Assembly: GCF_014646895.1 (NCBI RefSeq)
Contig: NZ_BMOD01000017.1
Span: 45,840-109,839, forward strand
Direction: 5' to 3'
DNA from: Deinococcus roseus
GTDB taxonomy: Bacteria; Deinococcota; Deinococci; Deinococcales; Deinococcaceae
DNA: 64,000 nt
Part shown: positions 34,188 through 43,558 of the stretch, piece after piece
Position numbering within the stretch: position 1 is the first letter of the stretch
Layout of the letters: every line of letters starts with the position of its first letter
Made by a program: the position numbers and the translations under genes
The notes under the pieces: model-generated
Database searches by the model: none
Told to the model about the DNA's origin: nothing
The model's input: the letters and a program-made list of their open reading frames with translations, nothing else

Positions 34188-35276
34188 TCAAATTTTGAGC
34201 CTGTTCAGCAGCACAGCATGCATGGCGTGGGACCAAAGCAAAGGATTGGCAGAGCTGCCCCACAGGTCATTCCACTCCTGCAATTTGGCCGGGTCGGTGC
34301 TGGACACCGCAACCTGTTCGGGCAGGTGGCCTTCTCTGGTGCGCTGGTTTTCGGACCACTGGAAGAACTTCTGGGCTTTCTCTGGATCTCCAGCCTCGGC
34401 AAAATACCAGCCCAGCCAGTCGGTGAGCAGCAGCCATGCTCCGGCCCCGTAGTAGGAGTCGCCATCGTAACGGATCACACCGCCATCCCGCACCAGGGTG
34501 TTTTCAATTTCCTGCACGGTGGCCTGCATGATGGGGTCATTTTCATCCAGCACCTTGAAAGGGGTGGAAACCCACAGCAGACTGGCATCCACGCCGTCCA
34601 GATGATTGCTTTTGACCAGACGGCCATTTTTAACGTGCTCTGTCAGAATGCGGGCTTTGATCTGGGCAGGAACTTCAGGGTTCACAGCCACAGACGGAAA
34701 CCGGGAAATGCTGTTCAGCCCACCATAAATGGAAGCCAGGGTGGCGGTGTGCACGTGGTCGTGAAACTCCTCCCAGCAGTCCGAGCAGCCCATCTCCCAG
34801 AAGTGCTGCAAATAAGAAACCACCATCTGTACGCTGTCTCTGTAGACCTCTGGGAGATCGGTTTCACCAGAAAGCCTCAGGTGTTCAGAGAGTGCCCACA
34901 GCCACTGGCCATAACCATCGAGTTGAAAGTTGGGCCAGCCGTCCTGCTCCCATTCCCCGTTTTCTCCAAAGCGGGTGGGCAGCATGTCGGTGTAGGGGAT
35001 CTGCTCTCCGGCATTTTTGCGCTGCAGCAAGGTTTCAAAGTGCTCTTTTAGAGGGGCAAGGGTCTGGGCCACCCACAGGTGAAAGGCCCGGCTGTGGGTC
35101 CTGAGGTCTGCGAGGTCCAGGCTGTAGGCCATGAAACTGCTGTCCCGCAGCCAGCAGAAGCGGTACTGGGAGAAGCGTTCGCAGGCCAGGAATGCCCCAC
35201 TCCACTTCTGGTGGTGCCTCAGGACATCTGCATCCCGCAGGTTGAGGGTCAGGTTGGCGGTGAGGTTCAGGGTCAT
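34188..35276 (-). CDS. GH15 glucodextranase/glucoamylase-type enzyme
   Basis: A 362-residue cytosolic GH15 enzyme, an (alpha/alpha)6 barrel releasing beta-glucose from non-reducing ends. Motifs: YRFCWLRDSSF (substrate-binding Arg-Asp), NFQLDGYGQWLWAL, CWEEFHDHVHTATLASIYGGL with the general-acid Glu of the WEE triplet, and EGHLPEQVA with the general-base Glu. It lacks the N-terminal beta-sandwich of longer bacterial GH15 enzymes, so it is catalytic-domain only. Its ATG follows the stop TAA of the upstream GH66 gene directly. As last gene of the dextran operon with no signal peptide, it most likely hydrolyses imported isomaltooligosaccharides to glucose. Confidence 0.88.
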   Translation of the reverse strand: MTLNLTANLTLNLRDADVLRHHQKWSGAFLACERFSQYRFCWLRDSSFMAYSLDLADLRTHSRAFHLWVAQTLAPLKEHFETLLQRKNAGEQIPYTDMLPTRFGENGEWEQDGWPNFQLDGYGQWLWALSEHLRLSGETDLPEVYRDSVQMVVSYLQHFWEMGCSDCWEEFHDHVHTATLASIYGGLNSISRFPSVAVNPEVPAQIKARILTEHVKNGRLVKSNHLDGVDASLLWVSTPFKVLDENDPIMQATVQEIENTLVRDGGVIRYDGDSYYGAGAWLLLTDWLGWYFAEAGDPEKAQKFFQWSENQRTREGHLPEQVAVSSTDPAKLQEWNDLWGSSANPLLWSHAMHAVLLNRLKI

Positions 35277-36956
35277 TTATCTGTCCTCCAGCACGATCAT
35301 GGTCCAGACGTTCAGTTCGGGCACGGTGAAGGTCACGGTGCTTCCAGACTGGGTGAATTTGAGTTCGATGGGGCTACCATTGTGTTGATCAGGTGAAGCC
35401 ACCCACACGCTTCCTACAGGTTTGCTGCGCTGGACCTGCACCTGGATGTTGTGCTGCACCTTGAGGTCTGGCTGGGCAAATTTCCAGATGGGGGCAGGGC
35501 TCTGCATCAGGTTGATCAGGTGAAACACCTGCCCATTGCCCAGGTTGCGCCCCAGGCCCCAGATCTTGCGGGAAGGGTAATCCCCGACGCTGAAAGGATG
35601 TGAGGTGACTTTGATCTCCTCCAGGGTCTTGTTGGGTGTTCCACTGTACAGCACGTCCTGATAGCGCACGGTGAAATCGTAATAGCGTTTCAGCCAGTTT
35701 TTGAGGTCCTGAGAAGGATTCTCGTATTTGGGAAAGTACGGGTCGCCTAAGAGTCCCACATCTTCCCCGAGTTCCAGGTGGCTTCCGCCGGAAGCTGCAA
35801 TCACGCTGTCCAGCAAACGGGTGGCGGCGTCTGCTTTTGCGGTCAGGTAGGCAGCCAGCACCACAGGCTTGCCTCTGGACAGTTCCTGGTTGTGGTAGAT
35901 GATGTCCCGCAGGCTGGGGTAATCGTTGTGGGGGGGCCACACCTCCACATAAGTCATGTCCACACCGGAGGGGGTCACGGTGTCGTTGGGCCAGTCGTTG
36001 ACCAGATTGAAAATCACGGTCTCGCGGCCTTTGAAGCCAGAGGCCACTTTTTTGGCGTCCTGCAAAAAGCCTGGAATCACCGGAGCCAGATCCACCTCGT
36101 TGCCCTGCTGGTCGTAAGCGATCTTGGGATCTCCGTACTGGTCGATGTGCAGGCCATCAAAAGGCTCGGTTTCCAGAATGCGGCGGTACTCGGACAGGAT
36201 GTGGTCCCGCCAGCCCTGATTTGCCGGGTTCATGGTGGTGAGGAAGTTGTCCATGAAGTACCACATGGTCCCGTCTGCTTTGTAAAAAGTCTGGTCGGGG
36301 TGGGCATCTCCGTAAGCCACGCTTGCCCCGTAAATGGTGGTGTAGGGCATGGCGGCCATCCCGTACTGGTGCGCCTCGTCGATGCGCTGCCGCACGGTGT
36401 GCATGGAGAGGGTGCGGTTGAGGGGATCGATGAACACATCTGTTGGCGGAAAGTGATTGTCGTGGCGGTACATCCAGTCGTAGAACTGCAGGGCGTTCAC
36501 ATGGTAGGCCGCGAGGCTTTGCACCCTGGAGGTGTCCTGTTCATCTGCAGGCCCGAAATCCGACAGGAAGCCATACCGGGGCCGTTCGGTCCACACCTCA
36601 TGCACGTCGAAGGCTGTTTCGATGCGGGCCCACACCCGATCAGATTCCTCGTCGGTGACCTCGATGCTGGCCCCGTAACCGGTGGGGGTGGCAGGTGGAG
36701 TCCAGGTGATCTGGTTGGTTCCGGTGCCACTGGCATCCAGCGGAAAACTCTGGGTGTAGACCTCCTTGCGCAGGTGGGTGATGGAGAGCTTGGCAAACAG
36801 CGGTCTGGGGCGCTCTGCAGCACTGTAGGAAAGGGTCAGGGTGACGGCCTCTCCGGGTCTGTACATGGCCCGGTCCGGGGTCAGGGAAAGCTGCAGGGCA
36901 GAGGCAGAGGATCCAAGCAGGCCAGCGGTGATCAGGATGGTGGTTTTTGCGTTCAT
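35277..36956 (-). CDS. GH66 dextranase-type enzyme, secreted
   Basis: A 559-residue GH66 protein with a type I signal peptide (MNAKTTILITAGLLGSSASA). ATG 36956 overlaps the upstream permease stop as ATGA. An N-terminal immunoglobulin-like domain (about 20-120; RAMYRPGEAVTLTLSY) precedes the barrel. The nucleophile Asp is in FDGLHIDQYGD near 271, and the acid/base Glu is probably in VDMTYVEVWPP. A C-terminal beta domain ends in VWTMIVLED. GH66 members are endo-dextranases or cycloisomaltooligosaccharide glucanotransferases; the CBM35 insertion typical of the latter is not evident. It is more distant from the other two GH66 proteins here than they are from each other. Confidence 0.88.
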   Translation of the reverse strand: MNAKTTILITAGLLGSSASALQLSLTPDRAMYRPGEAVTLTLSYSAAERPRPLFAKLSITHLRKEVYTQSFPLDASGTGTNQITWTPPATPTGYGASIEVTDEESDRVWARIETAFDVHEVWTERPRYGFLSDFGPADEQDTSRVQSLAAYHVNALQFYDWMYRHDNHFPPTDVFIDPLNRTLSMHTVRQRIDEAHQYGMAAMPYTTIYGASVAYGDAHPDQTFYKADGTMWYFMDNFLTTMNPANQGWRDHILSEYRRILETEPFDGLHIDQYGDPKIAYDQQGNEVDLAPVIPGFLQDAKKVASGFKGRETVIFNLVNDWPNDTVTPSGVDMTYVEVWPPHNDYPSLRDIIYHNQELSRGKPVVLAAYLTAKADAATRLLDSVIAASGGSHLELGEDVGLLGDPYFPKYENPSQDLKNWLKRYYDFTVRYQDVLYSGTPNKTLEEIKVTSHPFSVGDYPSRKIWGLGRNLGNGQVFHLINLMQSPAPIWKFAQPDLKVQHNIQVQVQRSKPVGSVWVASPDQHNGSPIELKFTQSGSTVTFTVPELNVWTMIVLEDR

Positions 36957-37816
36957 GTTTTGACGCCTCCTTCGTTGACGGTCTTGATGAAAAGGTTCTG
37001 GAAGCCCACATACGCCACCACCACCGGAACCATGGCGATCAGGGATGCGGCGAAAATCAGGCCCCACTGGGCGGTGTGCTGGCCCTGGAAGAGCCGGATG
37101 GCGATGGGCAGGGTGCGCAGGTTCTCGTCGTTGATGAACGTCAGGGCCAGGGTGAATTCATCCCAGGAGCCCAGGAAAGCGAAAATGGCACTGGTTCCCA
37201 GGGCGGGCATGGCAAGCGGCAAAGCAATCCGGGTAAACACCTGCCAGCGGCTGGCTCCGTCCATCTGTGCGGCCTCCTCGATTTCACCGGGGATGCTCTG
37301 GAAAAAGCCCCTCAAGAGGAAGGTGTGAAAGGGAACGCTGCCTGCCACGTAAAAAACCACCAGACCCATCAGGGAGTTGAGCAGGTGCAGCTTTTTGGCG
37401 ATCAGGAACTGCGGGATGATGTAGAGCATCCCCGGAATCATCATGAACAGCAGATACGTCCAGAAAAACACGTTCTTGAGCGGGAAGTTGAGTCTGGCAA
37501 AAGCATATGCACCAGTGGCGGCAATGGCCACCGTGCCGATGGTGGTCATGCTGGCCGTGAACATGCTGTTCAGGAAGTAATGCCCAAAATTGTTGCTCTG
37601 CCAGGCGTTCACAAAGTTGGCAAAAGTGGGTTCTTTGGGAATGAACTGGGGCGGGTACTCAAAGACAAACACGGTGCCTTTAAAGGCAGTGGAGAGGGTG
37701 TAAATCATGGGCAGGCTCATGCAGATGGCCAGCACAACCAGCAGCACATACATCAGAATGCGGGACACCCTGCGGGTGGTTTTGGGATTTCTGGGAGGGG
37801 TCATGGCCCGGGTCAT
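36953..37816 (-). CDS. Sugar ABC transporter permease, MalG type (dextran operon)
   Basis: A 287-residue inner-membrane permease with six hydrophobic segments and the EAA loop EEAAQMDGASRWQVFTRIAL. Its ATG shares one base with the stop of the preceding permease (TGATG), and its own stop overlaps the next start, so the three genes are translationally coupled. No ATPase gene is in the operon; a shared CUT1 ATPase elsewhere is expected. The importer should take up isomaltooligosaccharides produced by the GH66 enzymes. Confidence 0.9.
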   Translation of the reverse strand: MTRAMTPPRNPKTTRRVSRILMYVLLVVLAICMSLPMIYTLSTAFKGTVFVFEYPPQFIPKEPTFANFVNAWQSNNFGHYFLNSMFTASMTTIGTVAIAATGAYAFARLNFPLKNVFFWTYLLFMMIPGMLYIIPQFLIAKKLHLLNSLMGLVVFYVAGSVPFHTFLLRGFFQSIPGEIEEAAQMDGASRWQVFTRIALPLAMPALGTSAIFAFLGSWDEFTLALTFINDENLRTLPIAIRLFQGQHTAQWGLIFAASLIAMVPVVVAYVGFQNLFIKTVNEGGVKT

Positions 37817-38724
37817 CAGGCACCTTCCTTGAAGAACCGCTGCTGGATCAGGCTGATGGAAACCACCAGCACCGCCAGACTGAACGCAATGGCCGAACCA
37901 TACCCGAAGTCCAGGTACTTGAACGCCTGGGTGAACATGTAAGACAGGAACACCTCGGTCTGGTTGTTGGGGCCGCCTCCGGTCATGATGTAGAACTGGA
38001 TGAAGCTCTGAAACGCCCCGATGGTCAGCATGATGGTGATGAACAGCGTGGTGGGTTTCAGCATCGGGAAAACAATAAACCAGCTGACCTGCCAGGGACT
38101 TGCACCGTCCACCTCTGCGGCCTCGGTGACGCTGCTGGAAATGCCCTGCATGGCGGCGTGGTAAATCACCATCACCCAGCCTGCACCTTTCCAGATGCCC
38201 AGAATGCAGATGGCAACCAGGGCTGTGGCCGGGTCGGTCAGCCAGGCTTTCGGTTCAGCCATGATGTGCAAGAAATCCACCAGGATGAAATTGACCAGCC
38301 CTTCGCTGTTGAACAGGAAAATGAAGATCAGGCTCACCACCACCCAGGAGGAAATCACCGGGAAGTAGTACACCAGCCGGAAAAACTTCATGAAAGGCAG
38401 CTTCTGGTTCACCAGCACCGCCAGCACAAAGCCAATGGCAATCTGCCCGATGATGGTGGCCAGGGCGTAAACCGCCGTGTTGCGCAGCGCAATCAGGATG
38501 ATGGGGTCCGAAAAAATGCGGAGGTAATTCTGCAACCCCACCCACTCGGATTCCCCCAGGATGGCCCACTTGTGAAAGGAAATCCAGAACGCGTACACGG
38601 CAGGGTAAATGTTGAAGATCGAAAACCACAAAAAGCCGGGGAGCACCAGCAAGAGGGCAAAAAGTGCATCTCCCCTCCGGCCCTGTCTTCTTTTCTGGAC
38701 CTGCATTGCTCGGGCGGTCGTCAT
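37816..38724 (-). CDS. Sugar ABC transporter permease, MalF type (dextran operon)
   Basis: A 302-residue inner-membrane protein with a basic N-terminus (QKRRQGRRGD), six hydrophobic segments and an EAA loop VTEAAEVDGASPWQVSWFIV. AGAGGTG lies before ATG 38724. It pairs with the next permease. A stable hairpin separates it from the binding-protein gene, which probably raises binding-protein expression relative to the membrane parts. Confidence 0.9.
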   Translation of the reverse strand: MTTARAMQVQKRRQGRRGDALFALLLVLPGFLWFSIFNIYPAVYAFWISFHKWAILGESEWVGLQNYLRIFSDPIILIALRNTAVYALATIIGQIAIGFVLAVLVNQKLPFMKFFRLVYYFPVISSWVVVSLIFIFLFNSEGLVNFILVDFLHIMAEPKAWLTDPATALVAICILGIWKGAGWVMVIYHAAMQGISSSVTEAAEVDGASPWQVSWFIVFPMLKPTTLFITIMLTIGAFQSFIQFYIMTGGGPNNQTEVFLSYMFTQAFKYLDFGYGSAIAFSLAVLVVSISLIQQRFFKEGA

Positions 38725-38740
38725 AAAAACACCTCTTGAA

Positions 38741-38768
38741 AGGCCGGGAGATGTGGACCTCCCGGCCT
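38741..38768 (-). other. Intra-operon hairpin between binding protein and permease genes
   Basis: AGGCCGGGAG (38741-38750) pairs with CTCCCGGCCT (38759-38768). On the minus strand only TTTC follows, so it is likely an mRNA-stabilising or weak terminating structure, in the same place as the stronger terminator in the GH2-ABC operon. Confidence 0.6.
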
Positions 38769-38775
38769 CAAAAAC

Positions 38776-40008
38776 TCACTTGAGGACAGCGTCCACTTTC
38801 TGGGCGGCTTCATCCAGCGCGGCCTGCACGGTTTTCTTGCCAGAGAAGATCTCCTGGAACTGGCCCTGGATCAGGTCTTCCATCTTGGTGTAGGCAGGGT
38901 GGGGTGGGCGGGCTTTGGCCTTGCTGAGTTGCTTCAGGTAGACCCCGTAGTAAGGGTGGCCTTTGATGTAAGGGTCGTTGACCAGGGATTTCAGGACGGG
39001 AATCTGTCCGGTGGTGGCCATGGTGATCTGGGCGTCCTTGGAGAGCAGATACCGCAGGAATTTCCAGGCGGCAGCTTTGTTTTTGCTGCTCTTGAACAGC
39101 ACAATGTTCTCGCCACCCACCACGCTGACACTGCCACCTGCACCACTGGGGAAGGGGCTGTGCGTGACACTGAGTTTGGGGTACTGGGCCTGCAGACTGG
39201 GGAAAGCCCAGGGGCCATCCTGACTGCCCGCGTATTTGCCTGCCCCCATGCCTTCCCAGGACCCCAGACCGGACCCGGCAATGGAAGGGGAAATCAGGCC
39301 CGCTTTGTACCAATCCACCAGGGTCTGCACGGCAGCCACGGTTTTGGGGCTGTTGAGGTACCCGGTGGCCTTTGTGACTTTGGGATCGGTGATCTCGCCG
39401 CCGTTGCTCCAGATCCAGGGCAGCAGGAACCAGTTGTAGGGGCCAGGGACAGCAAAGCCGTACTGGGTGATTTTGTTGCCGTCTTTCTTCTGCAGTTTCT
39501 CCAGGGTGGTCTTGAACTGCGCCATGGTGGTGGGGGGCTTGCTGATTCCGGCAGCCTTGAGCATCTCTGGGTTCCAGATCAGGACCTGGGTGTTGGTGTC
39601 GAGGGGCACCCCGTAATACCCGCCGTCGTAAACGTTGGTGGACAGCGGTCCGGGGAACACCTGCGACTTCAGGCCCTTGAAGCCGGGCATGTCGTCCACT
39701 TTTTCCAGTGCCCCGAGTTGCGCAAATTCAGGGGTCCAGATGATGTCAATGCGGGCCAGATCAGGGCCGGTCTCCCCTGCCACACTGGTCAGCATTTTCT
39801 GGCGGAATTCGGTGTAGGGGATTTGCTGGGCCACCACATCAATGTCGGGGTTTTTCTTCTCAAAGTCGGGAATGATTTTGCTGGTGAGGATCTTGTTCTC
39901 TGTGCTGTCGGTGTTGTAGGTGTGCCAGAAGGTCACGGTGGTCTTGGCGGAGGCCACGCCAGCAAGGAGGAGAGAGCCGAGGATCAGGGTGCGTACAGGT
40001 GCATTCAT
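38776..40008 (-). CDS. Isomaltooligosaccharide-type ABC binding protein
   Basis: A 410-residue secreted binding protein (family 1) with a type I signal peptide ending near GVASA and AAAGGAAA upstream of the ATG. Family features: TVTFWHTYNTDS at the mature start, PDLARIDIIWTPEFAQLGALE, YYGVPLDTNTQVLIWN, and VVGGENIVLFKSSKNKAAAWKFLRYL. Placement between a GH66 dextranase and two permeases indicates isomaltooligosaccharide or dextran-fragment binding. The signal lacks a lipobox Cys, which is unusual for a Gram-positive-like anchor but fits a free periplasmic protein. Confidence 0.9.
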   Translation of the reverse strand: MNAPVRTLILGSLLLAGVASAKTTVTFWHTYNTDSTENKILTSKIIPDFEKKNPDIDVVAQQIPYTEFRQKMLTSVAGETGPDLARIDIIWTPEFAQLGALEKVDDMPGFKGLKSQVFPGPLSTNVYDGGYYGVPLDTNTQVLIWNPEMLKAAGISKPPTTMAQFKTTLEKLQKKDGNKITQYGFAVPGPYNWFLLPWIWSNGGEITDPKVTKATGYLNSPKTVAAVQTLVDWYKAGLISPSIAGSGLGSWEGMGAGKYAGSQDGPWAFPSLQAQYPKLSVTHSPFPSGAGGSVSVVGGENIVLFKSSKNKAAAWKFLRYLLSKDAQITMATTGQIPVLKSLVNDPYIKGHPYYGVYLKQLSKAKARPPHPAYTKMEDLIQGQFQEIFSGKKTVQAALDEAAQKVDAVLK

Positions 40009-40062
40009 GGGTGTTTCCTTTCTCTGGCACGGTGTGCCATGGGGGCAAAAGTTCGGGTCAAA

Positions 40063-41925
40063 TCAGCGCTCAAGCCAGACGGTGGTCCAGTACTTGAGGA
40101 TCGGCACATTGAACTGCACAAAGTTGCCGTCCTTGTCTGAGCCTTTCTGGTAAGTCAGTTCATGGGCCACGCCACGGTCAAAGTCCGGGGAGGCAAAAAA
40201 CAGCTTCTTGCTGTCTGCGAGGGAACCGGAGTAATACAGCTTGGTGCTGGTGTTGTTGATCTGGTTGGGTTCTTCGTATTCCGCAGTTTTGTCGCGCCAT
40301 TTGCTGGAGAAGTTCTTGCTGAGGTTGATCAGGTGCAGCACGTCCAGACCTGCTTTTTCTTTGCGCAGGGTCCACACTTTGCCTTTTGATCCGGTGGTGC
40401 TGGAGGGCACACTGCCCAGATCGGTTTTTGCGGTGCTGGTCTTTGTGCCGTCCATCAGCAGGTTTTCATAGGCGGTCTGAAAGTTGTAGTAAGTCAGCAT
40501 GGCCCGCTTGAGTTCTGCAGACATCTGCAGTTTCTTGTTGGGGAAATACTCGGTGCAGAGCATGTTGTCTCCATCTCCGAGTTCCAGGTGGGTGGCCCCA
40601 GAGGCAAAGATGGTGGCATCTGCCAGCAGCACGGAATGCAGGTTGAAGGTGTCCGTCTGGCCATCGGGGGTGCTGTTGCACAGGTCGCGGTTCATGTAGG
40701 CCGGGAAGACAATGGCCTTGTCTGTGAGGGCACGGATCCGGTCCACGGTGGCATTGATGTCAACGTAATCGTCGGTGCTGCTGTCGTCCCAGAGTTCCGA
40801 ATAAATCACGTCCAGATTGGGGTTCCCGGCGATCTCCTCCAGGCCATAGTTGCCGACGGTGTTGAAGACGATGTGTTTGTCCAGCGCCGTTTTGGCATTG
40901 TCGATGAAGCCAGAGAAGGTGCTTTTCAGGTCGATGGGTTGGCCATCCCAGGTCCACAGGCTTCCGCGTCCTCCCAGGGTGTCCATGTGCCAGCCATCAA
41001 AACCCAGGTGGTCAAAGGCTTTCTTTTCTTCTGCGTAGATGTATTTCTGCCAGTCCGGGTTGGCGGGGTTGAACTGGTAGAGCTTTTCGGTGGCCCACCC
41101 TGAAGGCAGGGGATGGTGATCCTGATCTGCAGGGGTGGTGGGATGGTCGTTCTTGAAGGCACCCCAGGCCAGTTGTGCTCCAGATCCGTCAGACCAGTAG
41201 TTGTCAAAGCCGCCCGCAATCAGGTTGTAGTTCATGGCCAGCATGTTGTAGTCATGCGCAGCAGAAATGAAGGTGCTGACCGTGCCCCGGTCCACCGTCC
41301 GGTTGGCGATTTCCTTCCAGGTGCTGTCGGGAGAGTAAGGACGGTGGTGCTGCCACTGCCAGTCGTAAAACTGAATGGCGTTGATGTGGTGGTTTTTCAT
41401 GCGCCAGATTTTGTTCCAGGCGTCAAATCCCGTGCCGTAGTCGCTGACGTAACCATACCGGGGAAATTTTGTCCAGTCGCTGGAGACATCCACGGCCACC
41501 ACATCGTTTTCAATCAGGGTGTCTTTGTCGTCCAGGATGCGCAGTTCCAGCTGGTATCCGGTGTAATCCTGATCCTTGGGGGTGACCCACTTGAAGGACA
41601 CGGTGCCAGACGCCCCTTCTGCCAGGGTCAGTTCTTCTTCGCGGTCCTCTGCCGCTTTTTTGCCCAGGTGGGTGATCCTGAGCACCACCTTGCCATTGAT
41701 GGCCTTGCCACTCTGGTTGTTGAGGTCGGCCCAGAGTTGCACCTCGTCACCGGGGTTGTAAATGGCCTTGTTGGTGTTGATCAGGGTGAACACCTTTAAA
41801 GGGGCGTTGGTGCTGAGGATGGGCAGGGGTGCAGGTGGAGTGGGCGTGGTCTGGCTGCAGGCAGGCAAGGTCAGACCGAGCAGAAGTGCGGCCTGGGCGA
41901 AAGTCACGGGTTTGCGAATGGGCAT
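40063..41925 (-). CDS. GH66 dextranase lipoprotein, first gene of the dextran operon
   Basis: A 620-residue lipoprotein (lipobox LPAC23). ATG 41925 (MPIRKPVTF) has AGAGGAGA upstream. N-terminal beta domain (about 45-145; NTNKAIYNPGDEVQLWADL), then the barrel beginning PRYGYVSDYGTGFD, with nucleophile Asp in FDGWHMDTLGG near 315 and probable acid/base Glu in VIYSELWDDS. The segment ATHLELGDGDNMLCTEYFPNKKLQ is shared almost exactly with the GH66 gene at 43854, so these two are close paralogues. The anchored enzyme would cut alpha-1,6-glucan at the cell surface. Its promoter carries the proposed ROK operator. Confidence 0.92.
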   Translation of the reverse strand: MPIRKPVTFAQAALLLGLTLPACSQTTPTPPAPLPILSTNAPLKVFTLINTNKAIYNPGDEVQLWADLNNQSGKAINGKVVLRITHLGKKAAEDREEELTLAEGASGTVSFKWVTPKDQDYTGYQLELRILDDKDTLIENDVVAVDVSSDWTKFPRYGYVSDYGTGFDAWNKIWRMKNHHINAIQFYDWQWQHHRPYSPDSTWKEIANRTVDRGTVSTFISAAHDYNMLAMNYNLIAGGFDNYWSDGSGAQLAWGAFKNDHPTTPADQDHHPLPSGWATEKLYQFNPANPDWQKYIYAEEKKAFDHLGFDGWHMDTLGGRGSLWTWDGQPIDLKSTFSGFIDNAKTALDKHIVFNTVGNYGLEEIAGNPNLDVIYSELWDDSSTDDYVDINATVDRIRALTDKAIVFPAYMNRDLCNSTPDGQTDTFNLHSVLLADATIFASGATHLELGDGDNMLCTEYFPNKKLQMSAELKRAMLTYYNFQTAYENLLMDGTKTSTAKTDLGSVPSSTTGSKGKVWTLRKEKAGLDVLHLINLSKNFSSKWRDKTAEYEEPNQINNTSTKLYYSGSLADSKKLFFASPDFDRGVAHELTYQKGSDKDGNFVQFNVPILKYWTTVWLER

Positions 41926-42065
41926 GCGGTCTCCTCTGAAAGACAATGGGAAGGCTTGCCACCTTCCTGTGTGGAACGTGGTGAATGGGATGCAGCAATC
42001 AGCAACCGTTGCAGTGTGAGGGCTGCACAGTGGGGAACAGGCATGCAGCCTTCAGGACCACATAC

Positions 42066-42086
42066 TTTATTCGCTTGCTGAATTAA
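42066..42086. promoter_or_regulatory. Proposed ROK operator O1
   Basis: TTTATTC (42066-42072), 7 nt, GAATTAA (42080-42086): an inverted repeat starting 4 nt downstream of the -10 of the dextran operon. Sites with the same 7-7-7 geometry are at 43612 and 43765. AT-rich dyads of this kind are typical of ROK/NagC/XylR operators. Confidence 0.65.
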
Positions 42087-42090
42087 GATG

Positions 42091-42119
42091 ATGCTAGCAC
42101 TCCCTTTGAAAGCTTGCAA
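42091..42119 (-). promoter_or_regulatory. Promoter of the dextran operon
   Basis: TTGCAA (42114-42119) and TAGCAT (42091-42096) on the minus strand, spacer 17 nt, with a TGC extended -10. The core TGCTAGCAT and sequences downstream match the promoter of the GH66 gene at 43854. Confidence 0.75.
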
Positions 42120-42289
42120 GTGCCTTTTGGGCCATCCTGAGCTTCACATCCCCTCAAACGAAACCCCGATATTCAGGATTTTCCCTTGCAGCAAGCTACT
42201 TTCACCCTCTGAATTTGTCCTGCAACGGGCTTGCAAATCTTGTGGGCAGAAAGCCGCCAGCAAAACCCTCAACCGGAAAATCCCTGATC

Positions 42290-42318
42290 TTGACAGCATT
42301 CCAGCACTCCTTTAGACT
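42290..42318 (+). promoter_or_regulatory. Promoter of the ROK gene
   Basis: TTGACA (42290-42295) and TAGACT (42313-42318), 17 nt apart, 40 nt before ATG 42359. No copy of the proposed ROK operator overlaps it, so strong autoregulation is not suggested. Confidence 0.7.
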
Positions 42319-42358
42319 CAGGACAGACCTTAAATCACATCCTGAAGAAAGTAGAACC

Positions 42359-43531
42359 ATGCGCAGCCAGAAAGCCAATGCCAACACCGTCCGGTCCGTC
42401 AACCGCACCCTGCTTCTCAACCTGCTGAGGCGGGAAGGTTCCCTGTCCCGTGTGCAGCTCAAGGACCTCACCGGACTGAGCGGGGCCGCCATCACCGGCG
42501 TGGTGGCCGAACTGATCGGGGAGGGCGTGGTGATGGAAACCACGCCCCTGCCTTCCAGTGGTGGAAGACCTCCGGTGCTCCTGACCATCAATTACAAATC
42601 CCGTGCAGCCATCGGGGTGAAGCTGATGGAAAGGGAACTGACCGCTGTGCTGACCGACGCCGGAGCCAACATCGAGGCCTCAGTGGTGCTGCCCCTGTCT
42701 GCCTACGACCCGCAAACGGTGGTGGACCACATCGCGCAGGTGGTGGAGGTGCTGCTGCAGAAAACCGGGCGACCCCGCTCAGAGCTGCTGGGGGTGGGCA
42801 TCGGCATGGCGGGCCTGATTGACCATGAAACCGGAACCTGCATCAACTCTCCGTATCTGAAATGGAACCATGTCCCCATTGCCCGCATGGTGGAAGAGCA
42901 GCTTTCCCTGCAAGCCATCATCGACAACGATGTGAATGCTTTTGCTGCAGCAGAGCGCCTTTTTGGCGAGGCCATCAACTGCAACCACTTCTTCGTGGTC
43001 ACAGTGGGACGCGGGATTGGTTCCGGGCTGGTGCTTTCTGGTCAGACCTACCGGGGCTTTTCTGGGACGGCGGGTGAATTCGGGCATGTCACCACCGAAC
43101 CCGGAGGCCGCATCTGTGAGTGTGGCAAACGGGGATGCCTGGAAGCCTACGCCTCGGACGTGTCTTTGCTGGCCCGCTACCGGGAATTGAAACCCGAAGT
43201 GCAGTCCCTGGAAGGTATGGTTGAGGCTTTTCATGAGGGCGAACCCATTGCCATGGCCCTGATCGAGGACGCTGGAAAACGCATCGGGGTGGCCCTGGCC
43301 AATGTGGTGAATTTGCTGAACCCGCAACTCATCGTGATTGGCGGAGAAGGCATCCGGCTGCCAGGGCGCTATTTTGAGCAGATGGAACAGCACCTGAGGC
43401 TCAACGTTTATCCGGGTCTGAACGTGGACCTCGACATCCGCACCGAACACTGGGGAGACGAGGGTTGGGCCAGAGGAGCGGCCAGTCTGGTGCTGCAGAG
43501 CACTTTTGATTTCAGCCTGGGCCATTCCTGA
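42359..43531 (+). CDS. ROK-family transcriptional repressor of the dextran locus
   Basis: A 390-residue ROK regulator. ATG 42359 (MRSQKANANTVRSVNRTLLL) is preceded by a weak GAAGAAAG. The N-terminal winged helix (about 10-75: LSRVQLKDLTGLSGAAITGVVAELI, then GGRPPVLL) should bind DNA. The C-terminal ROK domain has the ATP/sugar-kinase-like loops VGIGMAGLID, IDNDVNAFAAAE and GRGIGSGLV, plus the zinc motif CECGKRGCLE near 252. It lies between the divergent dextran operon and the third GH66 gene; three matching inverted repeats surround it. The sugar effector is probably glucose, isomaltose or a derivative, which is inference. Confidence 0.9.
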   Translation: MRSQKANANTVRSVNRTLLLNLLRREGSLSRVQLKDLTGLSGAAITGVVAELIGEGVVMETTPLPSSGGRPPVLLTINYKSRAAIGVKLMERELTAVLTDAGANIEASVVLPLSAYDPQTVVDHIAQVVEVLLQKTGRPRSELLGVGIGMAGLIDHETGTCINSPYLKWNHVPIARMVEEQLSLQAIIDNDVNAFAAAERLFGEAINCNHFFVVTVGRGIGSGLVLSGQTYRGFSGTAGEFGHVTTEPGGRICECGKRGCLEAYASDVSLLARYRELKPEVQSLEGMVEAFHEGEPIAMALIEDAGKRIGVALANVVNLLNPQLIVIGGEGIRLPGRYFEQMEQHLRLNVYPGLNVDLDIRTEHWGDEGWARGAASLVLQSTFDFSLGHS

Positions 43532-43558
43532 GACCCTACTCCAAAACCGTTTTGCCGT

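Noticed and set aside
35778..37328. Plus-strand open frame of 516 codons
   Set aside because: It is antisense to the second GH66 gene and a permease gene; Gly/Val/His-rich shadow composition.
42359..43531. ROK protein as a sugar kinase rather than a repressor
   Set aside because: The N-terminal winged helix and the operator-like repeats around it favour a regulator; the ROK fold alone would be ambiguous.
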